A stretch of 64,000 nt of DNA, from the NCBI GenBank assembly GCA_027486585.1, contig JAIXOU010000100.1:186001-250000 (forward strand), written 5' to 3'. The notes under the pieces were generated by a model. That model was not told the DNA's origin, did no database searches, and was given only the letters and a program-made list of their open reading frames with translations. This DNA comes from Verrucomicrobiaceae bacterium. Its GTDB lineage: Bacteria; Verrucomicrobiota; Verrucomicrobiia; Verrucomicrobiales; Verrucomicrobiaceae. How positions within the stretch are numbered: the first letter of the stretch is position 1; each line of letters begins with the position of its first letter. Below are positions 52,079-64,000 of this stretch, in pieces. The position numbers were made by a program, and so were the translations under genes.

Positions 52079-54025
52079 ATGTCTTTTTTCATGTCAGCCC
52101 AGCCCCAGCCCGATTATCAGTCAGAAAAGCACGGTTTTGCCCGCGTGGCGGCTGTTTCCCCTGAGTTGAAGCTCGGGGATGTTGCTGCTAATGTGGCCAT
52201 TTTGACTCTTGAAATGCGGCGTCTAGCTGGAGAGGGCTGCCGTCTGGTGGTTTTTCCAGAACTTTGCCTGACGGGTTATTCTTGCGCGGATCTGTTCCAC
52301 TTTTCATCGCTGCAAAATCAGGCGCTGAGCGCTTTGGCGGAAATTGCGGCAGCAAGTGCCGACCTAGGCTGTCTGGCGGTCGTTGGTCTGCCTTTGGCGG
52401 TAGAAGGCAGACTTTATAACGTGGCTGCGGTGATCGGGGATGGACGTGTTTTGGGCTATGTGCCGAAGAGTTTTCTGCCAAATTCAGGCGAGTTCTATGA
52501 GCGCCGCTGGTTTTCCCCCGCGGCGACGCTGCGTGCCACGGAGGTGGCTGGTGTGCCGATTGGCGTAGATCTACTGTTCGAGTTGGCTGACTTGCCGAAT
52601 TTTGTCGTCGGAGTCGAGATCTGTGAAGATCTATGGACCGTGGTTCCACCCTCTAGCTTAGCAGCGCTCGCCGGGGCCACCGTTTTGGTGAATCCTTCGG
52701 CCAGCAATGAAGTTCTCGGAAAGGTGCAATATCGCCGCAATCTCGTCACTCAGCAGTCGGCGCGCTGCCTGGCCGCTTATGTTTATGCCAGTGCGGGGGC
52801 AGGGGAGTCGTCCACGGATACGGTCTATTCCGGCCATGGTCTGGTGGCTGAGAATGGTGCGTTACTCGGTGAAACGGAGCGTTTCAGCTTTGCTACTCGT
52901 GATGTGGTCGTGGATGTGGATCTGCAGCGCCTAGCTCATGAGCGCCTAAAAAGCGCAGCTTTCCGCGATGACGAAACGCGGCCTGATTATCGCAAAGTCA
53001 GCGTCACTCTGGGGGCGACGTCTGGATTGAAAGCTGGACTGCTCCGCCAAGTCTCTGCGCATCCCTTTGTGCCGTCTGCTGGAGCTGACCGTCGCGCTGT
53101 GTGTGAGGAGATCTTTGCTATCCAGGCCACAGCGCTGGCCCGCCGCCTGCGGCAAACCAAAAGCAAGACTGCCGTGCTTGGCCTATCTGGCGGCTTGGAC
53201 TCCACCTTGGCCCTGCTGGTGATGATCGAAGCTCTGAAACGCGCCGACATGCCTTGCAGCGCTGCTTTGACCGTGACCATGCCCGGCTTTGGCACTACAG
53301 CCCGAACCAAAGGCAATGCCGAGCAATTGGCGCAGGCACTTGGTATCACCCTGCGCACCATCAGCATCCGTGCCGCTGTGGAGCAGCATTTCAGCGACAT
53401 CGGTCATCCCTCTGACCTGCATGATATCACCTATGAAAACGCTCAGGCTCGCGAGCGCACCCAGGTGCTCATGGACGTGGCCAATCAAACCGGCGGCATC
53501 GTTATTGGCACAGGTGATTTATCTGAGGCCGCGCTGGGCTGGTGCACCTTCAATGGCGACCACATGAGCATGTATCACGTCAATTCTGGCGTGCCAAAAA
53601 CGCTGGTGAAATATCTGATCGACTGGTGCGCCACAGAACTCTATGCAGGTGAGGCTGGAGCTATTTTGAAGGATATCATCGATACGCCTATTTCGCCCGA
53701 GCTATTGCCCGTCGGCGCTGACGGTAAAATGGAGCAAAAAACCGAAGATACCGTCGGCCCCTATGAGCTGCACGACTTTTTCCTTTTCCACTTCGTACGT
53801 CATGGCTGTTCGGCTGACAAAATTCGTTATCTCGCGGCCATCGCCTTTTCCGGCAAATATGAGTACGGCGTGATCGACAAATGGCTGGCTCTTTTCCTGC
53901 GCCGATTTGCCCAAAATCAGTTCAAACGCAGTTCCATGCCCGACGGTCCAAAGGTCGGTTCCGTGGCCCTATCACCGAGGGGAGATTGGCGTATGCCGAG
54001 CGATTGGGCTGGGGTTTTGGGATAG
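52079..54025 (+). CDS. nadE: Glutamine-dependent NAD+ synthetase
   Basis: A 648-residue cytoplasmic enzyme that amidates nicotinic-acid adenine dinucleotide to NAD+ with glutamine-derived ammonia. The N-terminal nitrilase-type amidase (about 20-300) shows its catalytic triad: E in FPELCLTGYSCADLF, K in PKSFLPNSGEFYERRWF and C in VGVEICEDLWTVVPP. The C-terminal synthetase (about 330-640) carries the P-loop LGLSGGLDSTLALLV and GTGDLSEAALGWCTFNGDHM. ATGs at 52079 and 52091 are both possible; an earlier in-frame start at 51980 is unlikely because it adds an unconserved Ser-rich tail. No Shine-Dalgarno is evident. Confidence 0.95.
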   Translation: MSFFMSAQPQPDYQSEKHGFARVAAVSPELKLGDVAANVAILTLEMRRLAGEGCRLVVFPELCLTGYSCADLFHFSSLQNQALSALAEIAAASADLGCLAVVGLPLAVEGRLYNVAAVIGDGRVLGYVPKSFLPNSGEFYERRWFSPAATLRATEVAGVPIGVDLLFELADLPNFVVGVEICEDLWTVVPPSSLAALAGATVLVNPSASNEVLGKVQYRRNLVTQQSARCLAAYVYASAGAGESSTDTVYSGHGLVAENGALLGETERFSFATRDVVVDVDLQRLAHERLKSAAFRDDETRPDYRKVSVTLGATSGLKAGLLRQVSAHPFVPSAGADRRAVCEEIFAIQATALARRLRQTKSKTAVLGLSGGLDSTLALLVMIEALKRADMPCSAALTVTMPGFGTTARTKGNAEQLAQALGITLRTISIRAAVEQHFSDIGHPSDLHDITYENAQARERTQVLMDVANQTGGIVIGTGDLSEAALGWCTFNGDHMSMYHVNSGVPKTLVKYLIDWCATELYAGEAGAILKDIIDTPISPELLPVGADGKMEQKTEDTVGPYELHDFFLFHFVRHGCSADKIRYLAAIAFSGKYEYGVIDKWLALFLRRFAQNQFKRSSMPDGPKVGSVALSPRGDWRMPSDWAGVLG

Positions 54026-54159
54026 AGCGAATTCGCGTTCTGATCTTTCAACTTTTTTCTCCCAAAAAAAGACCGGTTTATAGACATAAAAGCCTTTGCA
54101 TGAGGTCCTAGCTTGCTAACCTTTGTCTCAGCCCATCGAGCACGTTTCTGAAGTGGTAA

Positions 54160-56748
<2,589 letters not shown>

Positions 56749-56798
56749 TTTTTTCTCCAGCCCTACTTTCTCATCTTTAGCTTATTCGTTTTCCGTCC

Positions 56799-59438
56799 AT
56801 GCAAGAATCCAACACCCGCCCCATCTCTGTCGCTGACGAGGTGAAGAACTCCTTTCTTGATTACTCGATGTCAGTCATCATCGCTCGTGCATTACCTGAT
56901 GTGCGAGATGGGCTGAAACCATCTCAGCGACGCATTCTTTATGCAATGCATGAACTCGGTCTTTATCCGCCGAAGAAGCAGATGAAGTGCGCGAAGATTT
57001 GCGGTGACACCTCAGGTAACTACCATCCGCACGGTGAAGCGGTGATTTATCCGACGCTCGTTCACATGGGCCAGCCCTGGGCCATGCGTGAGACATTGAT
57101 CGATCCTCAAGGAAACTTTGGTTCGGTGGAAGGTGACCCGCCAGCTGCCATGCGTTATACGGAAGCTCGCATGACGCCTCTTGGCGGCACGCTTATGTCC
57201 GACATGGAAAAGGACACGGTCGATTTCGTGCCCAATTACGATGAGCGTCTAACTGAGCCAACCGTTTTTCCTGCTGCTTTCCCCAATCTGCTCGTCAATG
57301 GCGGAACTGGCATCGCCGTGGGTATGGCCACGAATATGCCGCCGCATAATCTGGGCGAAATCGTCGATGGCGTCTGCGCGCAGATCGACAATCCGAGTAT
57401 CACGGTGAGTGAACTCAGCCAGTTCATCAAAGGCCCCGATTTCCCGACAGGTTGTGTGATTCACGGGCTGGATGGCATCCGTGAATACATGGAGACGGGC
57501 CACGGCAGCGTCCGTGTTCGTGGTCAGGCTGAGATCACGGAAACCAATGGTCGTGAACAGATCATCATCACCGAAATTCCGTATAACGTGAACCGCGCTG
57601 AGTTGGTGAAACGGATTGCTGAATTAGCCAATGAAAAGGTGATCACCGACATTGTTGCCGTGCGTGATGAATCGGATGAAAACACTCGTGTCGTCGTTGA
57701 TCTAAAACGTGATGCACGTCCACAGGTCGTGCTGAACAATCTCTACAAGTTCACCGCCCTGGAAAGCAGCTTCAGCATCCACATGCTGGCTATTGATGGC
57801 GGTCGTCCTCGTGTGCTCAGCATCAAAGACGCCATCGCTTGCTACATCGAGCATCGTCGTGAGGTCATCATTCGCCGCACGAAGTTCCTTTTGAAAAAAG
57901 CGGAGCAGCAGGCCGAGAAGCTGGAAGCCTACCTTCTCGCACTTGGTCATCTCGATGACTTCATCAAGATCATCCGTGACAGTCGCAATCGCGATGAAGC
58001 CCGTGCCGGATTAAAAGCCTACCAGTTCAGCACAGAGACTGCCATGCGTCTGGGTATCCTCATTCGCGGACAGCCGAGTATTCAGGGAGATAGCTATGTC
58101 TTCACGGATACCCAAGTGGACCAGATTCTGGAACTCCGCCTCTATCAGCTTACGGGCATGGAGCGGGATAAGATCAAGGCCGACTACGATGAGTTGCTGG
58201 CTACGATCACCGATCTCATGGACATCCTCGCTCATGAGCATCGTGTTCTCACGATCATCAAAGATGAGCTTCATGTCATCAAATCCAAGCACGGTAATGG
58301 CCGTCTTACTCGCATCGACGCCACCGGCGGTGGTATCGAGACTATCGACCTCATTCCGAATGATGCCAATATCGTTACGCTAACTCACTTCGGATACGTG
58401 AAGCGCACGCTCACGACTGAGTATCGTCTGCAAGCTCGCGGCGGCAAGGGGTTGAAAGGCATGGAAGCCCGTGAGGCCCAATCGAAGGAAGACAAGAATG
58501 ATTTCGTGGAGACGCTCTTCAGCGCCAACATGCATGACTTCCTGCTCTTCTTTACCAATACAGGACGAGTCTATGTGGAACGTGTGTATCAGCTCCCAGA
58601 GGCGCCACGCACTGGCAAAGGACGCAGCATTAAAAATGTTCTCAACCTTGGCCCAGAAGAGAAGATTAACAGCGTTCTGCGCCTTGAGGCACAAGGTGTG
58701 GAAGATGAAGCCATGTGGAGCCCCGAGAAGTTTGTGCTCTTTGCCACTCGTGATGGAACAGTCAAAAAAACCGCGCTTGATGCTTTCAAAAATTATCGCA
58801 AAGCCGGCATGATCGCCATCAACATCGAAGAGGGTAATGACCTCGTCGATGTGGTGCTCACAGATGGTAAAAGCAATGTTTGTTTTGTTACCCATGAAGG
58901 CATGTGCCTCCAATGTGAAGAGACTGACATTCGCCCTGTGGGTCGTAACTCCATCGGTGTCCGTGGTATTCGTCTTGAAGAGGGAGACTACCTCGTCTCA
59001 CTCACTGCCGTGGAGCCAAACAAACAGCTTCTTGTGGTTTCTGAAAAAGGCTTGGGCAAACGCACACCGTTTGAAGAATACCGCCTCATCAATCGCGGTG
59101 GTAAAGGAGTGACCACTCTGAATGTCACCGAAAAAACGGGTAAAGTCGCAGCTGCCATGGCGGTGCATGATGATGACGAACTGATGCTCATCACGAGCAA
59201 AGGCCAAAACGTCCGCATCCGTGTCGGTGGTGAAAAAGGTATCCGCGAAACTGGGCGTAATGCTCAGGGCGTGAAGCTCATGGACCTCAAGAAAGACGAG
59301 ACCATCCAAGACGTGGCTACTGTCATCGCCGATGAAGAAGAGGAAGTCTCTGATGAGGCTACAACGGAGGAAGTCGTCACAGGTGAATCAGCCGATGTGA
59401 TCGACACACCCGCTGACGAATCCTCAGCTGAGGCGTAA
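56799..59438 (+). CDS. gyrA: DNA gyrase subunit A
   Basis: An 879-residue catalytic subunit that cuts and rejoins DNA. The breakage-reunion domain has the active-site tyrosine Y120 in AAMRYTEARMT and the adjacent PHGEAVIYPTLVHMGQP (quinolone region, normal). The C-terminal beta-pinwheel includes the GyrA-box, here QARGGKGLKG in place of the usual QRRGGKG. A 35-residue acidic tail (EEEEVSDEATTEEVV... type) ends the protein. It is the second gene of the gyrBA operon and is followed by a strong terminator. Confidence 0.98.
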   Translation: MQESNTRPISVADEVKNSFLDYSMSVIIARALPDVRDGLKPSQRRILYAMHELGLYPPKKQMKCAKICGDTSGNYHPHGEAVIYPTLVHMGQPWAMRETLIDPQGNFGSVEGDPPAAMRYTEARMTPLGGTLMSDMEKDTVDFVPNYDERLTEPTVFPAAFPNLLVNGGTGIAVGMATNMPPHNLGEIVDGVCAQIDNPSITVSELSQFIKGPDFPTGCVIHGLDGIREYMETGHGSVRVRGQAEITETNGREQIIITEIPYNVNRAELVKRIAELANEKVITDIVAVRDESDENTRVVVDLKRDARPQVVLNNLYKFTALESSFSIHMLAIDGGRPRVLSIKDAIACYIEHRREVIIRRTKFLLKKAEQQAEKLEAYLLALGHLDDFIKIIRDSRNRDEARAGLKAYQFSTETAMRLGILIRGQPSIQGDSYVFTDTQVDQILELRLYQLTGMERDKIKADYDELLATITDLMDILAHEHRVLTIIKDELHVIKSKHGNGRLTRIDATGGGIETIDLIPNDANIVTLTHFGYVKRTLTTEYRLQARGGKGLKGMEAREAQSKEDKNDFVETLFSANMHDFLLFFTNTGRVYVERVYQLPEAPRTGKGRSIKNVLNLGPEEKINSVLRLEAQGVEDEAMWSPEKFVLFATRDGTVKKTALDAFKNYRKAGMIAINIEEGNDLVDVVLTDGKSNVCFVTHEGMCLQCEETDIRPVGRNSIGVRGIRLEEGDYLVSLTAVEPNKQLLVVSEKGLGKRTPFEEYRLINRGGKGVTTLNVTEKTGKVAAAMAVHDDDELMLITSKGQNVRIRVGGEKGIRETGRNAQGVKLMDLKKDETIQDVATVIADEEEEVSDEATTEEVVTGESADVIDTPADESSAEA

Positions 59439-59452
59439 TTAAGTTCGCTTTG

Positions 59453-59488
59453 AAACAGGGCAGCCATCACTTGGCTGCCCTGTTTTCA
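59453..59488 (+). terminator. Rho-independent terminator after gyrA
   Basis: An 11-bp perfect inverted repeat (cagggcagcca / tggctgccctg, 5-base loop) followed by TTTT, 15 bases after the gyrA stop. It is the strongest hairpin terminator in the window. Confidence 0.92.
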
Positions 59489-59545
59489 TGTTGAGATCAT
59501 TGCTGGAATAAAACGTGATCTCATGTCTCGTACTAGTTCAATACC

Positions 59546-61348
59546 ATGAATCATTCTGTCATTCGTCTTTTGCTGTTATCTCTCGGCCTGCTTAGTTCGG
59601 CAAACGGCCAGTTCAATCCCATTGGCGGTGAGGACTCAGCCAAAGTGAAGGCTTCTATTGTTTCTGAGGTGAAGTCTGCTGTTCCAGGTCAATCTTTCCG
59701 AGTTGCTGTAAAGCTCGTTCATGAAGCGCATTGGCATACTTATGGCAAAGAATTGCCGCCAGAAGTGATCGGTAAACCCACGAAACTGAAGTGGATATTG
59801 CCTGAGGGCTGGAGCGTTGAGGAACTGCCCTGGCCAGCGACGAAGGAAGTCGATTCTACCGACGGCAAAAAATCCCAGGGTTATGAGGGCACCGTTTATC
59901 TGCCCGCCAAGATGACGGCAGCGGGTAAGGTTGGCGATAACATTCAAATTTCGGTCAAGGTGGATGCCTTAGCCTGCAATCCTGAAAACTGCATGCCTGT
60001 GAAGCCTGAGGCCATGCTTTCGATTCTGCTTTCGGATAAGGTCGAGATTGATCCTGCCGCAGTGGATGTGTTTGGCATAGCTCCAGCTGCCGAACCGGCC
60101 GCGGTCAAAGGAATGTCGGTCAAGTCTGTCGAACGTACCTTTTTGGGCTATCTCGTTTTCGCTTTCATTGGCGGTTTGATTCTTAATGTCATGCCATGTG
60201 TTTTTCCAGTGCTTGGGATCAAGATCATGAGTGTCGTTGAGCAGGCAGGAGAAGATAAAAAGCAGGTTCTCCTTCATGGCCTATCTTACACGCTCGGTAT
60301 CTTGCTTTGCTTCTGGGGGTTGGGTGGTTTGGTGATTGCGTTAGGAAAGACCTGGGGCTTTCAACTGCAATCGCCCGGCTTCGTCTATGGTCTCTGCGTT
60401 TTCTTTCTCATCTTCGGTTTAAACATGGCAGGCCTGTTTGAGATTGGCGCTTCAGCTGTTGGTGTCGGAGCGGATTTACAAGCCAAGCATGGTCTCAGCG
60501 GTTCCTTCTTCTCAGGTCTTCTTGCCACGGTGGTTGCCACGCCTTGTTCAGCCCCATTCCTTGGCTCGGCCTTGGGTTACACGGTCACGCTTCCAGCTCC
60601 TCAGGCCATGCTCATGTTCACGATGATCGGGATTGGACTCGCGAGTCCGTTCCTGGTTCTTTCTTTGGTTCCGAGTCTCGTTTCCGCCCTGCCGCGTCCG
60701 GGTGCATGGATGGAAAGCTTTAAGCAAGCCATGTCCTTTCTGCTCTTTGGAACAGTCGCTTTTCTGGCTTGGGTTCTCACTGGCATGATCGAAGGGCAGC
60801 CTCTGTTATTTCTGCTTTTTAGTCTCGTCATCATCGCGCTTGGCTGCTGGATCTACGGGCGCTGGTCCCTGCCGCATAAGCCATCACGCACTCGCTTGAT
60901 TGCTGTTCTATTGACTCTCGGCTGCTTGGTCGGTGGCATGACTTTTGGTTGGCCAAAGGTGGAGAAGAATGCAGATATCGAAGGCAGTCATGTCGAGGGT
61001 GGGCTCAACTGGGAAGCGTGGTCGCCAGAAAAAGCTGCACAACTGCGCACTGAAGGCAAAGCAGTCTATATCGATTACACCGCCAAGTGGTGCTTCACTT
61101 GTCAGGTGAATAAGCGTGTCTATAAGGATGCGGCTTTGCTGAAACTCATCGCTGATAAAAAGATCGTGCTCTTGAAAGCCGACTGGACCAACGAAGACCC
61201 ACGCATCACGAAAGCCTTGTCAGATCTTGGCAAAGCCGCCGTGCCCGTAAATGTACTCTATCTTCCCGGTAAAGCAGAACCAGTCATTCTTCCTGAGTTA
61301 CTCAGCGTGAACAATGTTTCAGAGGCCTTTAATCAAGTTGCTCACTGA
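59546..61348 (+). CDS. dsbD: DsbD-type thiol:disulfide interchange protein
   Basis: A 600-residue inner-membrane electron conduit that passes reducing power from cytosolic thioredoxin to the periplasm. After a signal peptide (LLLLSLGLLSSANG) there is an nDsbD-like domain with ALACNPENCMPV (redox pair). The membrane part has eight or so helices, with NVMPCVFPVLGIKI and ATPCSAPFLGSALG carrying the two transmembrane cysteines. A C-terminal thioredoxin domain has KWCFTCQV (C516-C519). All six redox cysteines are present. It stands alone with its own region after the gyrA terminator and converges on the ATPase gene, 5 bases away. Confidence 0.93.
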   Translation: MNHSVIRLLLLSLGLLSSANGQFNPIGGEDSAKVKASIVSEVKSAVPGQSFRVAVKLVHEAHWHTYGKELPPEVIGKPTKLKWILPEGWSVEELPWPATKEVDSTDGKKSQGYEGTVYLPAKMTAAGKVGDNIQISVKVDALACNPENCMPVKPEAMLSILLSDKVEIDPAAVDVFGIAPAAEPAAVKGMSVKSVERTFLGYLVFAFIGGLILNVMPCVFPVLGIKIMSVVEQAGEDKKQVLLHGLSYTLGILLCFWGLGGLVIALGKTWGFQLQSPGFVYGLCVFFLIFGLNMAGLFEIGASAVGVGADLQAKHGLSGSFFSGLLATVVATPCSAPFLGSALGYTVTLPAPQAMLMFTMIGIGLASPFLVLSLVPSLVSALPRPGAWMESFKQAMSFLLFGTVAFLAWVLTGMIEGQPLLFLLFSLVIIALGCWIYGRWSLPHKPSRTRLIAVLLTLGCLVGGMTFGWPKVEKNADIEGSHVEGGLNWEAWSPEKAAQLRTEGKAVYIDYTAKWCFTCQVNKRVYKDAALLKLIADKKIVLLKADWTNEDPRITKALSDLGKAAVPVNVLYLPGKAEPVILPELLSVNNVSEAFNQVAH

Positions 61349-61353
61349 TTTGA

Positions 61354-64000
61354 TTAGCCTTGGTTTACATCGCTACTGACATCGACAGGCAGGCCACCTT
61401 CTTCCTGTTTCTCCACTGGCTGAACTTTGATCTCCACGTTCACTGGAACGGCTCGCAGACCTTCGATAATCTTCTGCAGCCGTTCCATCGTCAGGTCTGA
61501 AAGCGTGGGCTTGTTCATCGCTTGCTCGATCTTCTCCAAACCGACGGTGAACGCATTCATGTGGCCGGTGATGCGGTTGATCGGATCGTTCTCGCCAGCG
61601 CCGCCGGTGAGGAGGTTACGTTTAAAGGTGCGCTTGATCTCGTCCCAGCGTGTTTTGTCTTCTTCAGTGGCCAAGCCATTGATGTCACGCCACTTCAGTA
61701 AGTTCGATTCAGCCGCACCGCTGAGTGTTTGTGCCTCACCTCGATAATGATCGGCGATGAGTTGCGCCACTTCCTTGTCGGTCATGAGTGGCAGGATTTT
61801 CTCCGCGATCTTGTTCATGTTGCGGTAGCTGCCTTGCAGTTTGAACGGCGGCTCCACGCGGTAAGCGTCTTCCATCGCCGCACTGGCCACGTACTGCTGA
61901 TTCACTCGCAAAATGACCTCGCGCACATGCAGCAGCTTCTCCATCACAGCCACCGCATCGTTGATCTCCTCCGCGCTGAAGCTGCCTTCAAACTCCACGC
62001 CTTCTCGTGTGCCAGTCTGAGCAATTTTGAGCACGGTCAGAGCATCTTTATGACTGCGCGCTGCAATGCGAGCCAGCGTGGCATTGCTGGTGAGTCCGTT
62101 CTCGATGTAGCTATCTTTGAAGACTTCTTGATGCCCGCCGAGGATATCGCCGAGATTGTAGGTGTCGGCGCGGTTTGCCAGCATGTCGGGCACCTGGAAT
62201 TTGCCACCGACTTCGGTATAGGGATTGCCCGCCATCACCACAGCCACTTTGCGGCCGCGTAGGTCGTAGGTCTTTGCTTCGCCTTTGAAGACGCCTTCGA
62301 TTTTGCGCGTGCCGTCGCACAGTGGGATGAACTTTTGCAAAAACTCGGGATTCGTATGCTGGATGTCATCGAGATAAATCATGACATTGTCACCCATCTC
62401 AAAGGCGAGGTTCAGCTTCTCGATTTCTTCTCTCGCTGAGGCATTTCGTGCCTCACTTGGATCAAGCGATGTCACCTGATGACCCAATGCTGGCCCGTTG
62501 ATCTTCACCAGCGTAATGCCGAGCCTACTGGCGATGTATTCCATCAGCGTCGTCTTGCCATAACCCGGTGGTGAGATGAGCAACAGCATGCCCATGCGAT
62601 CCGTGCGAGTGTCCTTGCCTGCGGCACCGAGTTGCTTGGCCAAATTCGCGCCGATGAGCGGTAGATACACCTGATCGATCAGGCGGTTCCGCACAAACGA
62701 ACTGAGCACGCCTGCCTTGAACTGATCCAGCCGCAGATCCTTCCTTCGCGCTTCCGCTAATGAGTGCTTCAGCTTTTGGAAGGCCGTAAAGGCAGGCACG
62801 ACTTCGCTTTCATAGCTTTGCAGGCGTGTGGTGAACTCATGGTAATCGAGTTCCATCTTTGCCTCGCTGATTCGACCATGCGTGCCAGTGAAGCCGCTAA
62901 TCGTCACGCGAGAGACAGGCTCTGTGGGCGTTGCGGCAGGTGATTGATCGTTGGTGACGACCATCGCCGCCGTTTCGATTAACACCCCACGATCCGCATT
63001 CGGATTCAGGGCCGTCAGCCACTCCAAGGCAATCTCAAAGGCCAGCAGCGGCTGTGCGGCGAGATCGCTCATCGTTGCTTCGAAGTCCTTAGTTGCCCGT
63101 TTAGCGGTCAGCTCCTTTCGGAATGATTTCAAAAGCTCCACAGCTGAGGCCGAACGCGTGAAGTAGGTCTTGGACTGCAATTCATCTAGCAAGCACGCAC
63201 TGATTTGGCGTGTGAAAGCTCGCGGGAGCGTCCTGGAGTGCGCCGGTCCTCCGGCGCTTTCGGATGTTCCACAGCCTGCGGAAAGCTCCAGAGGGCTGGA
63301 GCACTCCAAAACGCTGCCGCGCTGTTGCAGGCTCAAAAAGCTATCGACACGCTTCGTCAGTTCGTCATCGCTGCTTGCATTTGAGACACCCAGAAGCTCA
63401 TGCATTCGGCCTTTGGATTGCATCCGAGCTGCGAGAGCCTTTTTATCTGCATCTTCAGTCCAAGCATGCCAGAACAGCCGAGCATAACCGCGTGCGGCTG
63501 GTGAATGCCTCAGCAGACCAAGGGCAGCCTGCATCTCCCGCAGTGGCTTCAAAAGCAGCGAGGCATCGTGGTCATGCACGCCCTTGGTGTAGCCTTCATC
63601 ATAGCGTTGGGCAATGAAAGCAGACACATCGTCGCTACTAGTCTTCAGCATCTGCCACGCGAGATATTCAGCGCGATAAACCTGCTCATTCTCCGAGACG
63701 ACGGCTTGATCCCAGACACTGCGCTGGTTTTCCAGCTCGGCGTTCTCGACTTTCTCAAAGAAGCGCGTGCCGGTGAGGTGAAAGGCTAATCCGCCTTCAC
63801 GCGGCAAGATAGCCAGCTCAAGCGGCTGCTTGTTCACACTGAATTGATGCTGTCCGAGTTGGATCAAATCTCCGCCACCAACAAAGATCTCCGACTTATC
63901 GCGGATCTGCTTCAGCGAGTCTTGCTGCACGGTCTTCAATCGCGTTCCCAGTTCATCAGCCCGCACGCTGTCGCCGAGCTTGCGAAGTTCTTCGATGAGG
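61354..64000 (-). CDS. DUF3686 AAA ATPase ('DNA repair ATPase'), partial
   Basis: The C-terminal 882 codons of a large cytoplasmic AAA+ protein; the frame stays open to the right edge, so the start lies outside. Marks are Walker A SPPGYGKTTLMEYIASRLGI, NGPALGHQVTSLDPSEARNA, Walker B NVMIYLDDIQHTNPEFLQKF, and sensor VVMAGNPYTEVGGKFQVPDM, then NRADTYNLGDILGG. The N-terminal part visible here is helical and belongs to DUF3686. Members are described as ATPases of DNA repair or replication stress, but proof is thin. The ordinary protein is about 1,600 residues. A 33-codon palindromic element is inserted in frame in the variable helical region. Confidence 0.9.
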   Translation of the reverse strand, partial: LIEELRKLGDSVRADELGTRLKTVQQDSLKQIRDKSEIFVGGGDLIQLGQHQFSVNKQPLELAILPREGGLAFHLTGTRFFEKVENAELENQRSVWDQAVVSENEQVYRAEYLAWQMLKTSSDDVSAFIAQRYDEGYTKGVHDHDASLLLKPLREMQAALGLLRHSPAARGYARLFWHAWTEDADKKALAARMQSKGRMHELLGVSNASSDDELTKRVDSFLSLQQRGSVLECSSPLELSAGCGTSESAGGPAHSRTLPRAFTRQISACLLDELQSKTYFTRSASAVELLKSFRKELTAKRATKDFEATMSDLAAQPLLAFEIALEWLTALNPNADRGVLIETAAMVVTNDQSPAATPTEPVSRVTISGFTGTHGRISEAKMELDYHEFTTRLQSYESEVVPAFTAFQKLKHSLAEARRKDLRLDQFKAGVLSSFVRNRLIDQVYLPLIGANLAKQLGAAGKDTRTDRMGMLLLISPPGYGKTTLMEYIASRLGITLVKINGPALGHQVTSLDPSEARNASAREEIEKLNLAFEMGDNVMIYLDDIQHTNPEFLQKFIPLCDGTRKIEGVFKGEAKTYDLRGRKVAVVMAGNPYTEVGGKFQVPDMLANRADTYNLGDILGGHQEVFKDSYIENGLTSNATLARIAARSHKDALTVLKIAQTGTREGVEFEGSFSAEEINDAVAVMEKLLHVREVILRVNQQYVASAAMEDAYRVEPPFKLQGSYRNMNKIAEKILPLMTDKEVAQLIADHYRGEAQTLSGAAESNLLKWRDINGLATEEDKTRWDEIKRTFKRNLLTGGAGENDPINRITGHMNAFTVGLEKIEQAMNKPTLSDLTMERLQKIIEGLRAVPVNVEIKVQPVEKQEEGGLPVDVSSDVNQG
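63222..63320 (-). repeat. In-frame 99-bp palindromic element with cloverleaf potential
   Basis: Outer arms of 20 bases (63222-63241 and 63301-63320) are complementary with three mismatches. Inside are three hairpins: gccgg/ccggc (63242-63255), gctttc/gaaagc (63256-63286) and ctccag/ctggag (63287-63302). The element is 99 bases long, so it adds 33 residues (RGSVLECSSPLELSAGCGTS... ) without shifting the frame of the ATPase. It is GC-rich and breaks the helical, charged composition of the host protein. Confidence 0.8.

Overview
The window looks like chromosomal DNA of a Verrucomicrobiae-type bacterium (Prosthecobacter/Verrucomicrobium-like). This is inferred from gene content: a Planctomycete-type PSCyt1 cytochrome, a DUF1549/DUF1553 protein, a PEP-CTERM protein, DUF4407 and DUF3686 proteins, an ECF sigma factor overlapping a membrane Ser/Thr kinase, many large secreted proteins with a shared 'DADGDG..NL.EFA' tail, and few Shine-Dalgarno sites. 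No rRNA, tRNA, CRISPR array or intact insertion sequence was found.

Layout. 0-10.3 kb is mostly ordinary: a cytochrome (cut by the left edge), dgkA, two unknown genes, an AraC regulator, a tight HAD phosphatase / CDF transporter / birA operon joined by ATGA overlaps, a thioredoxin-like protein, uxaC, and a lipoprotein aminopeptidase coupled to a parvulin-type PPIase. 10.3-11.9 kb is a small accessory patch: dispersed repeats, an XRE regulator divergent from a 59-codon ribbon-helix-helix gene, and a 21-bp tandem repeat. 11.9-16.2 kb holds a secreted protein divergent from an ECF sigma factor, which overlaps a zinc-ribbon / kinase / TM / FGE-like fusion. 16.2-22 kb is gene-poor and eroded: an AAA-ATPase fragment, an IS66 transposase tail, a decayed trm112-like fragment, lipoproteins of unknown function, a double TonB_C lipoprotein and a SUMF1-like protein. 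22.4-27.3 kb has the DUF1549/DUF1553 protein followed by two paralogous IPT/TIG secreted proteins that share a conserved 5' leader.

27.4-29.4 kb is a structured insertion. A Xre/RES toxin-antitoxin pair lies between two direct copies (about 0.3 kb) of the trm112/proA junction, next to an 8-bp microsatellite. It is followed on the minus strand by trm112-like, proA, two polyamine-type ABC permeases and a DUF4407 protein. On the plus strand come a secreted ExeM/NucH-type nuclease and, after coaD, an 11.7-kb gene for a 3,910-residue secreted M36 metallopeptidase. Its C-terminal part carries 42 RCC1 units in three blocks of 14, every seventh unit degenerate in the same way, which predicts six seven-bladed propellers. 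A PEP-CTERM gene starts 12 bases downstream.

50.5-64 kb is largely housekeeping: a transglutaminase-like membrane protein, nadE, gyrB-gyrA with a strong terminator, a DsbD-type reductase, and the C-terminal part of a DUF3686 AAA ATPase that leaves the window. That ATPase gene carries a 99-bp in-frame palindromic element that can fold into a cloverleaf. The observations most worth checking are the 6x7 RCC1 peptidase, the in-frame palindromic element, the toxin-antitoxin module bounded by a duplicated gene junction, and the shared leader of the IPT/TIG pair.
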